The notes: a model not told the origin generated them from the sequence alone. Positions 48,492 to 60,126 are shown, counted from the stretch's first letter. The stretch is 64,000 nt of DNA from Cinnamomum chago (GCA_038049695.1 CP142452.1:49744501-49808500); one strand, 5' to 3'. Numbers and translations are program-made.

Positions 48492-50176
48492 TAAGGTGTC
48501 GTTTTGACTGGGGAAGTCATTTTGTATTATAGTCCACACGTGCGCCTTTCTGCCCATGTCTTTTCCCTTGCAAATATCTCATTTTGACTCAGCCTGAGTC
48601 AAGGTGAGTTAATTAGCTGAAATTAAGGTGAGCGCTTTTGGTGAGTCTCGGAGGGAGGGTTTTGTTAGAATGTAGAGACTCAATCTATCAGTTGATGTAA
48701 TAAATTGATTAATTTCTTTATTTATCAATAAAATCATGTTTTCCTTTCATGAGATGAACATTGTTTTTATTACTTAATGTACATGACCAATGCATATGAC
48801 ATAATGGTTCATGAGATGAACAAGGTCCCATTAGTATATTAGATGTGATATATGTATATGGATGAGATCCACATACAGGAGACATGTGTCACAAATCTTA
48901 TACTTAAAAATATCTTCACAACCAGTGATGAGACTGAGCATCTTATCTGATAAGGTTGCAACACCTTGATCACTAAGAGATAGTGTAATTTGTCTTGATC
49001 AACAAAATGTAAGATTCTAGATCATAATGCTGGTACATTGGATGTATTGATGGACCATGAGAAACACCTTATACAATACTGTCTCGATTTAAGGTCTACT
49101 CTCATAATTCCCTAGCAATAGGCTCTCAATCATGAGACAATGATGAACTCAAATTTCTATCTATTCATTTGCTTTGAATCACCAATGAGTGAGGCCAACT
49201 ATAGGTCAACACCTCGGTGTCTTGGGTACATGGTAGTATGACTGTGGGAACATGCAATGGTCAAGATGGAATCTATCTATATTATCCCCTTGTGCCAATT
49301 AATGAATTTATCATTAGTAAGTGCGCACTCATCTCAATTAAGAGTTAATTGGATGGTACTGATGATCACTCTGATTAATTGGGGCTCAAGGATAATAAGA
49401 TGTGGGTCCAAGATTGGATGGGACAGATTTATTCCAATTGATCCATGGATATTGATAGAGGGACCTACTTGTGGTAATTGGGAAGTTTAGGATCTTCATT
49501 GTAATTTATTCCTAAGACTGGAGTGCAATTGCATTTATATAGTGGTGTTATTTGCAATTAACTGTGGGCCTGGATTGCACATGAGATGTGGGGTCGCGAG
49601 TCCCAGTTGGAGCCAGCTTTCTAAGAAATCCCTATTTGTCCCCATGCTAGCCCAAGATATTAGAAAGATACTAATCCTACTTGAGCTCTAAAAGGAAGGA
49701 ATTAGAAAGTTACTATTTTTATTTGAAGTGAGACTTCTAATAGTGGTAATAGTAAGTTACTAATTTGTGTGGAAGTGAGACTTCTTATGTAATTAGTAAG
49801 AGAAGTAAGAAAAGGAGGTTGCATGAGGACTATATAAGGGGAAACACCCCTTGGACGTCCAACGTCATTGCACGTCCAACCCTCTCTTTTGCAAGTTGTT
49901 GCACAACTCATCTTCCTCTCTTCTCTCTTCTAGTTCTCTTCTAATTCCTTGAAGTTTCTAGTAGGGTTTTCTCTTGGAGATCTCACCCGTCTTCTTGAGA
50001 AAATAGATCTGATAAACGGGTCAAAGCGTGGAAGATCAATAGGTCTTGGAGATCTTTATTCGATACGTGGAAGAGTTTCATCATCAAAGAAAGAAGCAAC
50101 TTCTCCATTAGAGCACAACCGAGCTCCAAAGGTATAATCTACTTCCTTGCACGTTATAAATTTTTATGGATGCTTG

Positions 50177-52378
50177 TGTTAGGAATTTTCTAGATTGCAA
50201 TTTGATGGACGCATTATCATTCAAGCATCATTTGATTTACACACATGCATTGTTTTAGATAAACTTGAAATCTTGATTTATTCATGCATTACTTTTAAGA
50301 GTAGTAAAAGTTTTGATTTATGCATGATTTGTTTTTAAATCTTGGATGCATTTGTTTTAGAAAAGAGTTTTAGAAAATCAAGCTAGCCTATGAGTTTTAA
50401 ATCTTTCAAAATGTTTTAGGCTTTTTATGTTCCATGTTTTAAAACCCTTAGAATGATTTAAAACATGTTTTAAAGCTTGATTTTATGGCCCAAATAATTC
50501 CACAAAGAAAAACTTTGTTTTTGCAAAAATTGGATTTTGGGGCCACTGCAGTGTTTCCGGTTGACCGGCGCAGAGGTCCCGGTCGACCGGGAACACTGCA
50601 AGGCAAAAATTTGGCCTGGCGCCCCAACGGTCAGAAATCTGACCGTTGTGTGTTCCCGGTCGACCGAGGCCTGTTTGCCGGTCGACCGAGGACTAGCCGT
50701 TGGCAACTTTTTGCTATAAATATGAGTTCTTTCCCTTGCCAAAAGTTAGGAATTTTAAGCCCCTCCTTGAGAGGTATTGAGGCATATCAAAAGGGAAAAG
50801 AACCAAGGGATGAAGGGGATGATTAGGAAAGCTAAAGCTTGGATTAATGAAGTTAAACCACCAAGTAGGCTCTTCCTTCCTTAATCATATGTTTTCATGC
50901 TTTGTTTTATTTTTGGTAAATCATTTCTAGCATGTTAAACTATGTTTGTGTTGTGTCCTTAACATGTTTTATGTTTTGAGTTGATTTATTGTTTTGGATA
51001 CAACATCATATGATTCAATCCAAGTAGCACTTAACTTTGGTAAATCTAAGTAGATCATGTTAATGGAAAAATCTTTGAAATCATATGTAACATGATCCAT
51101 ATACTTGGTTGAATCTTTGGTTGTTGTTTTCCATCATAAGAACATCTCTTTCAAAACTAACTTATGTTTTGGATTCAACTTCTTTACAAATCATATGTTT
51201 TCATGTTTTGTTTTATCTTTGATAAATCTTTTGTAGCATGTTAATCTATGATTTGTTGTATCCTTAGCATGTCTTATATTTTGAATAGATCTATTGTTTT
51301 GGATACATCACCATTGATTCAATACAAGTAGTACTTAACTTTGGTAAATCTAAGTAGATCATGTTAATGAAATATGTAACATGATTCATATACTTTGTTG
51401 AATCATTGGTTGTTGTTTTTCCATCATAAGAAAATCTCTCTCATATGTATCTTATGTTTTGGATCCAACATCATTACAAATCATATGTGTATTATTGTTT
51501 TAAAGTTTCACAACTTGCCTTTCTTTGATTGGTAAATCATTTTCAAGTTGTCCTTATAATTACATATGATTTGTCCCCTAATTTCAATCAAATCTATTTT
51601 TATGTTTTGAGCTTCATTGATGATTTGATTGACATCCCTATGCATCACATGTTTAGAGCTAATCCATTTCATACAACTTGTGTAACTTTGATATCATTAA
51701 CAAGTTGTTACTTTTAACATGTGATTGCATTACATCCTCAATCATAAATGTTTTATGAGCTAAAACTTTCAAAAGCCTTAGGCATACATTTATGAGCTTT
51801 CATTTTCTAAATGATTGAGGACCACACACACACACTTCATATACTTTCATCTTTGCATTCATAGTGTGAGTGTGTAGTTGTTATTCACTTCCATATCCGC
51901 CTATTTAAGAGGCATTGTAATGAGCTAAATAGAATCTCCATCAAGTGTATGTTAGACACTAATTTAGAGAGATAACCAACCTTGTGGTTGAAGAGGTTAT
52001 TGCTTAGCCTATAAAAGCATAGTGCATAGGTTGATGTTAAGCCTTGAAAAACATCAATGTAAGGTTATTGCTTAGCCTTGGAAAGCATATTGTAAAGGTT
52101 ATTGCTTAGCCTATTGAAAAGCATAAATAGTGGAAATCCGGTGGGGTGTTGGTTCACAAGCCGGTAGTGGATGTAGGCATTGAGGCCGAACCACTATAAA
52201 TCCTTGTGTGATGGTGATTGCTTTGTAGTGATTCTTTTGTTAGCTTCCGCATCTTGTATGATAAATCATCACATGTGACTAGTTTGTTTTAAAGAAGTTA
52301 AAATTGATTAAAATTGGTCATAATTGGAGCTCACCCTATTCACCCCCCCTCTAGGGTTCGGATCCCCATGGACTTACA
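50177..52378 (+). repeat. 5' LTR of the non-coding element
   Basis: TG...CA, 2202 bp. TATAAATA at 50715-50722, preceded at 50555-50705 by four GGTCGACC-type palindromes (ggttgaccgg, ggtcgaccggg, ggtcgaccgag twice) and the perfect hairpin aacggtcaga/tctgaccgtt (about 50626-50647). The AT-rich R/U5 part holds perfect stems: 51476-51488 with 51562-51574 (13 bp), 51584-51594 with 51622-51632 (11 bp), 51736-51745 with 51811-51820 (10 bp). Confidence 0.92.
50715..50722 (+). promoter_or_regulatory. LTR TATA box
   Basis: TATAAATA, conserved in the 3' LTR (55941-55948) and in the solo relative (45716-45723, minus). In all three the GGTCGACC palindrome cluster lies within about 150 bp upstream, the position of promoter-proximal elements. 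Confidence 0.65.
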
Positions 52379-52380
52379 AG

Positions 52381-52392
52381 TGGTATCAGAGC
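52381..52392 (+). other. Primer binding site of the non-coding element
   Basis: TGGTATCAGAGC two bases after the 5' LTR; complementary to initiator tRNA-Met. Intact, consistent with recent mobility. Confidence 0.88.
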
Positions 52393-52527
52393 GGGTTACT
52401 CCATTTTAGGGCTTAACAACCCGGAGTTGATCCTTGCTAGATTTGAACCCTAGTGTTGTGTTTATTGCATATTTTTTTTAAAAGATTTCCACTATGTTTG
52501 AAAATGATTTTTTCCCTAGCCTCATTG

Positions 52528-54822
52528 CACCACTCTAAGACTTTTCCAAGTTATATCTTCTAGAGTTGGTGAGTCCTGAAAGTGTTCTCTCATGGACAAC
52601 CTTTTCAAGACCTTAGGTGAATTTTTCAAAGGTAGACTATTTGAGTAACCTTTAGGCCTTGATACCCCTAGACCAACCTTTTCTTTTTAGTTATATCTAT
52701 TTGTTGGTCTTGTTACATTTGCATTTTGTTTCTTTAAAGTCACATCTTTTAAAATGCAATGTTTCTTTGTGATCTTTTGATTTTGTCTTCATGATCTTTT
52801 AAAGTTATATCTCATGGTTTTCAAAATCCTTTGATTGCAATACTTTCATGATGGATTTGCATTTTGATCATATAGTTATATCTCTTGTAGTGCATATCTA
52901 TTCATGATCAATTGATTGTGATTACAAATGCTTTCATAGCTAGTTTTTCATGATCAATTGATATTGGAAAATCATTTGATGTTTGTCATAGTTAGATCCT
53001 TTTTGGAAATCAAATGATTTGAAGCAACCTTAGTTTTCCATTGATTTACAAGTTATATCTTTTGATATGGAAAATTTGTAAGTGTCTATTGTTTTTACAA
53101 ATTGAAAACTTTACAATAGTACACTTCTTGTTTTTCAAAATCACTTGCTCTTAATTCTATAAATGATTCTTTGTTGGAATTTCATACATTGAAGTGATTT
53201 GAAAAACTTTGGAAAATGTTCTAAGCTTTATTAGTTATATTTATAGAAGCATTTTCCTTGAATTTATTTCCTTGTGCCTAATTATGATTATATCATTTGG
53301 AAGGAAATATTTTTTTACAAACAATTTGCATCTTTGCTCATTTAGTTATATTTCTTTATGCAAATTGATTTTGATGTCTTACATTGCTTGGTTGGATATG
53401 GTTTCATTGATTTGCATTTTTGTGATTATCTTGGTATATATTCTCATTAATGCATTTTGATGATTGTTTATGTGCTTTATAGTAAAATCTTGTTTTTGAG
53501 CTTTTTAAGTACATATGTGATTTTATGTGCTAAGTTCATTTGGTATAGACCTCATATCCATTTTCCATTGCATTGTAAGCTTAGTACATTTGCTAAGAGT
53601 GGAGATGTTACATGATAGATTGATTCCTTTAACTTCATACCTTCTTGTGCTTAAATAGTTATATTCTTTTTGATGATTGGTATGAGTTAGATCTTGAGTG
53701 TTGATTAATCCTCTCTATGCAAATGTCAAAGTGTTCTTTGTATGGTTGTGTTATTTTTTACATTTGTAGAAACCATACAAGAACTCAAATCCATCCTCTA
53801 TGCCGTATAGTCATTTCTTTTAAATGGATGGTTATGATGTTGATTCATGTATACCTTCTTAATGTTGTCATTTTTATACATGTTTCAACTTCATAGTAGT
53901 GCTCTTGATCATATGAACCTCTTTGAAATCTAATCCTTGTATTTCATAGTTATATCTCTTGTTTGATGGATATCTTAGTGTTGAATTCATATGATCTAGA
54001 CACTTTGGAAATTGCATGCATTGCCTAGTAATAGTCTTTTGCATTGCAATTTACCTTGTTCATCACTATGCTCTATAGTTATATCTATATAAGTGATGAA
54101 TATACATTTATGATGCTTGATGGAATTTTGTCACATTCTTGCTCTTTATCATGTTATCAAATTCAATTGGATTCAATTGGTATAATGTTTGATTGATTTG
54201 ATTTCTTGTGAATGTGATAAATCTTGTGTGCATTGGATTGAACTTGATAAGTAATATGATTGTTCCATGTCACACACCATTAGCATCATAATGCTCATGT
54301 TGCCACCTCTTTTGCTCTTATAGGTATATCTCATGACCATCATGTTTATGTGTTCATAATATTGGTTGGTTATTAGTTGAGGTTGGCTTCATGCTTGAAT
54401 TTCATTTCACTCATCTTGCACTTTAATTAGTCATATTTATTGATTGAATGAAATGATTTTCAAAACCTTCATAGCATATGCTTTCCATTGTTAGATTATT
54501 TGATGCTATGTTTAGTAAACCCCATTGCATCATGGATAGCTCTAATTTGGATTCTTCCTAATAGGTATATTTTTACATCCATTTTAGAGTGATTGTGTTT
54601 AAATAGTCATATCCTTAAATCTCAATTGGTATTCTTTGTTGTTCCAATTGATATCCATGATTGCTTTTCCCATTGACCTAGCTCTCTTTTGGTAATTTGA
54701 TCATATGAGCCTTATAGTTATATGAATCTAATCCTTTTCTTGAAGTTGACCCTCAATTGGTTAAACCATCTTCTTCTTGCACCTAATAGTTAAATCTTTG
54801 TCAAAAGTTTGACAAAAGAAGA
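52528..54822 (+). other. Array of about 20 stem-loops with shared loop motif TAGTTATATCT
   Basis: This fills most of the internal domain. Successive units are an 8-16 bp inverted repeat enclosing a loop of about 20-45 nt (a few longer) that carries AGTTATATCT or a near variant, always on the plus strand. Motifs lie at 52549, 52689, 52739, 52803, 52874, 52990, 53051, 53233, 53344, 53657, 53948, 54077, 54322, 54429, 54563, 54605 and 54788. Arms differ from unit to unit. Examples: 52670-52677/52703-52710; 52969-52980/53009-53020 (perfect 12); 53211-53223/53244-53257; 53322-53331/53358-53367 (perfect 10); 53631-53641/53679-53688; 54059-54067/54092-54100 (perfect 9); 54540-54552/54577-54589. No ORF runs across it. 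Function unknown. Confidence 0.75.
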
Positions 54823-55021
54823 GAATGGATTGACGGGGAGTGTAAACCTTCATAAGAAGTATTAGTTTTGATCAAATTTACCCATGGATTGCCTTTGAGC
54901 CCTTAGAGACTACTACCTCACATGATAGCCTGTTATGTATTTCATTTTCGATTTCATTTGTTAACAGGTGCTTCTAAAGGTATTTTCCTTGTTTCATGTG
55001 TGTAGGTACCTTTGCAATTTC

Positions 55022-55402
55022 ATGGCAAAGGGGGAGAAATTATGCAAGTTCTCAAAAGGGTAAAGAGAATGTCCAAGCTTCCTAAGGGGAGGTTTTTGTA
55101 TGATCTTCTACAAGGGGAGAGAATACATACCTTGCCAAAGGGAGAAAGAGGCATGGTCAAAGGGGGAGAGCAAATAGAAGAAAGAAAGCTTGGAGTTAAA
55201 GAATATGCTTGGATAAAGAAAGAAAGAAGAAAGAAAGATTGAAGAATGATCAAGCACCAAGCATCATGAAGAATGAAGAAAAGAGCCCAAGCTAAAAAGC
55301 ATCCAAGAAGATTTCAAGCCTTGTCCAGCTGAGGGGGAGCTGAAGACTAAGTGTGTATTTTCAGTGGTGAGTGTGTTGCCATCAAATTGCAAAGGGGGAG
55401 AT
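55022..55402 (+). other. Multiple polypurine tracts before the 3' LTR
   Basis: Seven purine runs of the form caaagggggag: near 55026, 55084, 55111, 55135, 55157, 55331 and finally 55391-55402, which abuts the LTR. Repeated upstream tracts are a habit of SIRE/Maximus-type copia elements. The last is the functional candidate. Confidence 0.75.
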
Positions 55403-57604
55403 TGTTAGGAATTTTCTAGATTGCAATTTGATGGATGCATTATCATTCAAGCATCATTTGATTTACACACATGCATTGTTTTAGATAAACTTGAAATCTT
55501 GATTTATTCATGCATTACTTTTAAGAGTAGTAAAAGTTTTGATTTATGCATGATTTGTTTTTAAATCTTGGATGCATTTGTTTTAGAAAAGAGTTTTAGA
55601 AAATCAAGCTAGCCTATGAGTTTTAAATCTTTCAAAATGTTTTAGGCTTTTTATGTTCCATGTTTTAAAACCCTTAGAATGATTTAAAACATGTTTTAAA
55701 GCTTGATTTTATGGCCCAAATAATTCCACAAAGAAAAACTTTGTTTTTGCAAAAATTGGATTTTGGGGCCACTGCAGTGTCGCCGGTTGACCGGCGCAGA
55801 GGTCCCGGTCGACCGGGAACACTGCAAGGCAAAAATTTGGCCTGGCGCCCCAACGGTCAGAAATCTGACCGTTGTGTGTTCCCGGTCGACCGAGGCCTGT
55901 TTGCCGGTCGACCGAGGACTAGCCGTTGGCAACTTTTTGCTATAAATATGAGTTCTTTCCCTTGCCAAAAGTTAGGAATTTTAAGCCCCTCCTTGAGAGG
56001 TATTGAGGCATATCAAAAGGGAAAAGAACCAAGGGATGAAGGGGATGATTAGGAAAGCTAAAGCTTGGATTAATGAAGTTAAACCACCAAGTAGGCTCTT
56101 CCTTCCTTAATCATATGTTTTCATGCTTTGTTTTATTTTTGGTAAATCATTTCTAGCATGTTAAACTATGTTTGTGTTGTGTCCTTAACATGTTTTATGT
56201 TTTGAGTTGATTTATTGTTTTGGATACAACATCATATGATTCAATCCAAGTAGCACTTAACTTTGGTAAATCTAAGTAGATCATGTTAATGGAAAAATCT
56301 TTGAAATCATATGTAACATGATCCATATACTTGGTTGAATCTTTGGTTGTTGTTTTCCATCATAAGAACATCTCTTTCAAAACTAACTTATGTTTTGGAT
56401 TCAACTTCTTTACAAATCATATGTTTTCATGTTTTGTTTTATCTTTGATAAATCTTTTGTAGCATGTTAATCTATGATTTGTTGTATCCTTAGCATGTCT
56501 TATATTTTGAATAGATCTATTGTTTTGGATACATCACCATTGATTCAATACAAGTAGTACTTAACTTTGGTAAATCTAAGTAGATCATGTTAATGAAATA
56601 TGTAACATGATTCATATACTTTGTTGAATCATTGGTTGTTGTTTTTCCATCATAAGAAAATCTCTCTCATATGTATCTTATGTTTTGGATCCAACATCAT
56701 TACAAATCATATGTGTATTATTGTTTTAAAGTTTCACAACTTGCCTTTCTTTGATTGGTAAATCATTTTCAAGTTGTCCTTATAATTACATATGATTTGT
56801 CCCCTAATTTCAATCAAATCTATTTTTATGTTTTGAGCTTCATTGATGATTTGATTGACATCCCTATGCATCACATGTTTAGAGCTAATCCATTTCATAC
56901 AACTTGTGTAACTTTGATATCATTAACAAGTTGTTACTTTTAACATGTGATTGCATTACATCCTCAATCATAAATGTTTTATGAGCTAAAACTTTCAAAA
57001 GCCTTAGGCATACATTTATGAGCTTTCATTTTCTAAATGATTGAGGACCACACACACACACTTCATATACTTTCATCTTTGCATTCATAGTGTGAGTGTG
57101 TAGTTGTTATTCACTTCCATATCCGCCTATTTAAGAGGCATTGTAATGAGCTAAATAGAATCTCCATCAAGTGTATGTTAGACACTAATTTAGAGAGATA
57201 ACCAACCTTGTGGTTGAAGAGGTTATTGCTTAGCCTATAAAAGCATAGTGCATAGGTTGATGTTAAGCCTTGAAAAACATCAATGTAAGGTTATTGCTTA
57301 GCCTTGGAAAGCATATTGTAAAGGTTATTGCTTAGCCTATTGAAAAGCATAAATAGTGGAAATCCGGTGGGGTGTTGGTTCACAAGCCGGTAGTGGATGT
57401 AGGCATTGAGGCCGAACCACTATAAATCCTTGTGTGATGGTGATTGCTTTGTGGTGATTCTTTTGTTAGCTTCCGCATCTTGTATGATAAATCATCACAT
57501 GTGACTAGTTTGTTTTAAAGAAGTTAAAATTGATTAAAATTGGTCATAATTGGAGCTCACCCTATTCACCCCCCCTCTAGGGTTCGGATCCCCATGGACT
57601 TACA
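55403..57604 (+). repeat. 3' LTR of the non-coding element
   Basis: 2202 bp, the same length as the 5' LTR. Differences seen by eye: one near position 38 of the LTR (gacgc/gatgc), two in the palindrome cluster (tttcc/tcgcc) and one near the end (gtagtg/gtggtg). Confidence 0.92.
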
Positions 57605-57800
57605 GCTTGTTGGCTGCTGTTCTATCTTGTTGATAGGTTTATTTGCTGATTATGATGGCTGAGATTGAGGACATGGATCCTAGATTGGGTTTTATAGCCT
57701 TTGGATATGGTTTATGGCCTTTTGGTATTTGATCCCTAAGTCAAGTGGGTCAAAAGTTTTGAGAATCTGTCCACGAGGCCCACCTACTTCTAACAGGTTC

Positions 57801-59428
57801 CAGTTTATTTAGTTTTGACTCTCGTTTGATTCAGCGTGGGTGAGTGCTTGATGAAAGTAGGCTGAGTAACGACTGACAATTTTATTTTATTTTTTGTCTT
57901 GATTTGTTTTGGTTTTTAGACTATAGAAGCCTGAAAGGGATAGTGTAATGAGTTCAGAAATCCAATTTATGGGCTGCAGTTTTCGCATTAGCCAATCCTT
58001 TTTTTTTTTTTTGTGTCAGGTAGACTTGGACGTTCTGATCGGATTAGTAGCACTTGATCGTCAGAATCGGATATGCCCCAGGCTGTAGCCTAAAGGTTCG
58101 AAGGCTAGGATGACGACTCAAGTTTAATGAATTTAGAAGAAACATCTCTCCCTTTTAGGATTTGAATATAATGGTAACAATTGGATGTGGGTCAAATTTG
58201 GGCCGGTAAGAATTCATGGGGGTATTGGGAGAGGCAGATGTGGCTTTCAAAGTAAAATGAAAATATTTATTCACAAGTGAGACGTTCCTTTTGAGAACCC
58301 ACCTAAGAATTAGGTGGTGTGGCATAAGGGGAGGATTTGCTCCCACCCTAGATTTCCCGTGATACCCTAGTGCAAAAGGGCGGTGATTTTGGAGAGGAGG
58401 AGGGGATTTTTAAATAGACTAGCAACATAGGCCCGGGCCCAAAAAAAAAAATTTAATTAGTATTTTCTTTAAAATATTATTGATAAAATATAAATTAGTA
58501 AAAAATGCCCGTGCTCATTTTTAAAAAAATATCCGTGCAAAGCCCGAGCCAAAAAAATTAAATATATTCATATTTGGTGTTTCGGGAGAATATTATTGAT
58601 AAAAATAAATCTACCGTTAATCATCATGGGCCTGATTTTTAGGCCCACCCATAAACCTATTAGTGGGGGCCAAGCTTCACCTCAATTAGACCTAAACTCA
58701 CCAACATATTATTTTACACTTTAGAATTTTGTAAGATGATCCACTCATAAAATTTTAACGCGGCAATGAAATCACTGTCATAAATTCATTATGGGATCAA
58801 GTTTCACTTCAATCAAAATTAAGCCTATCATTGAGGACCCACTAACAAATTCTTAATGTTTCATGAAGCAATGCTATAAGTTCATTGTGGTGCCAAGTTT
58901 TACTTAAATCATACTTAGGCCTACCATCGTAGTTTTTGCATATAGGATTTTATAAGAGGGACCCAACCAAATAATTTTGTATAAGTTTCAATGTAACTAT
59001 GAATGTAATATTATAAATCCATTAGTTGGCCCTTTATAAAATCTATAATATCTCAAAGTTATAATATTCTTTTAAATCATTAACGCAAGTTTCATTCAAG
59101 GAATACCACTTCATTGTATTAAGTGTCCCACTCATGATGTCTAAATAATATGAATAGATTTTTGGAAGGGATGATGTGTAGATAATATGGAGTGATTTTT
59201 TCCCTATTAGTAGGTGAGATTTTAGGGGAGTTAAAGGAGGGAATAAAGAGAGATTTATTGTGATTTGAGTTACCTAAAAAAGATATTTCCAAAATCAGCT
59301 GTGATGCCACATGGCGTCCATGAGAGCCTTTATGTGGCACGATAAGGTTTGAGAGCGCTGACGTGGAATGCTCTAAAGCAGGCTCCCTATTGCTTTAATA
59401 TATATAATGAGCAGTGTGGAGTTTCAAC
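57801..59428. other. Intergenic, no gene recognised
   Basis: After the copia target duplication there is AT-rich sequence with an A run near 58441 and a T run near 58000. No ORF with recognisable similarity, no LTR or TIR ends found. 58440-59400 has repeated phrases such as aagtttcacttcaatca and aagttttacttaaatca, suggesting an old decayed repeat. Confidence 0.4.
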
Positions 59429-60126
59429 TAGGGGCGTGAAAAAAAAAAAAAAAACAGAAAAAATCGTTTCACCAACAGAACCAAACCCACGGTTAATAAC
59501 TGTGTTTCATGGTTTCGGTTATTAAAATCGAAAAACTGTGCTTTATGGTTCAGTTTCGGCTTTCAGTCTCAACTCATGGTTATTAACTGAACCAAATCGA
59601 ACCGAACCGTAACCTATGATTCAGTTAACTGTTTTCCCAAAACGCACGGTTAATCGAACTGTTATACCCAAATTTAAAAGAAAAAAGAAAAAGAAATAGG
59701 GTATTGTGTAATTTTATAACTTAAATAACCTCTTTTAACTTTCGAGCCATAATCGTTGGGGAAAAAAAAAGAAATGGGAAAAGTAAGGATCAAGGATGTG
59801 TTTGCCGAAAAAATGCGCTTCATTATTTCATTTGTCTATGTGGACAATTTAATGCTACTTTAGTATTTTGGAATTATGTAATTTGCTATATAGGATATTT
59901 GGTTTTGACTTTTGAACATGTATTTTGCATTCTGACAGAAAAATAAAAATATGTATTTTAAGTGCCAATTCAGTGTAACATAACCGTTTAATACGGTTGA
60001 CCGCAGTTCTATTTTCTAAAAAAAATTTAAGGTACGATTACGGTTTTTAAAAACTAAAAACCATAAAATGCAGTCCGGTCAACGATTTTATCAAAGCATA
60101 CGATTAACTGTACCGTTACACCTCCG
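59429..60126. mobile_element. hAT-type miniature element (ggttaacc family)
   Basis: Starts taggggcgtgaaaa, ends gttacacctccg; exact 8-bp target duplication GTTTCAAC at 59421-59428 and 60127-60134. Both terminal zones carry ggttaat, accgaaccg and gtttcggtt words like the element at 29515, so the two are related. The middle is unique AT-rich sequence. The 3' end is degenerate relative to the 5' end. Confidence 0.82.

Larger units (their letters stand above)
50177..57604 (+). mobile_element. Young non-coding LTR retrotransposon (LARD-like, SIRE/Maximus-related)
   Basis: LTRs of 2202 bp (50177-52378, 55403-57604) flank 3024 bp. Target duplication GCTTG at 50172-50176 and 57605-57609. tRNA-iMet primer site (52381), multiple purine tracts at the 3' end. 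The LTRs differ at about four positions by eye. The longest internal ORF is under 90 residues and none resembles Gag or Pol, so proteins must come from a partner. LTR ends, primer site and multiple purine tracts point to the SIRE/Maximus copia group. It differs from a plain deletion derivative in its ordered stem-loop array (see findings). Confidence 0.92.
48663..57795 (+). mobile_element. copia solo LTR, interrupted by the 7.4-kb non-coding element
   Basis: Starts tgttagaatgtagag, ends cacctacttctaaca; the flanks ggttt (48658-48662) and ggttc (57796-57800) are a target duplication with one change. Net length is about 1700 bp after removing 50177-57604 and one GCTTG. It is a diverged relative of the LTRs at 11476 and 21647, with the TATA at 49831 (tatataagg) and the gaagtnagacttct boxes at 49720-49800. 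Confidence 0.88.

Noticed and set aside
50485..50826. 113-codon ORF repeated in both LTRs of the non-coding element
   Set aside because: It spans the palindrome cluster and the TATA box; the solo relative does not keep the frame. Repetition is due to the LTR pair.
55012..55242. 76-codon Lys/Glu-rich ORF before the 3' LTR
   Set aside because: Composition comes from the repeated purine tracts; no similarity to Gag or an envelope-like protein.
52379..55402. Cryptic gag in the internal domain of the young element
   Set aside because: All frames were read for Gag, zinc-knuckle (CxxCxxxHxxxxC) and RT motifs; none found, and stops occur throughout.
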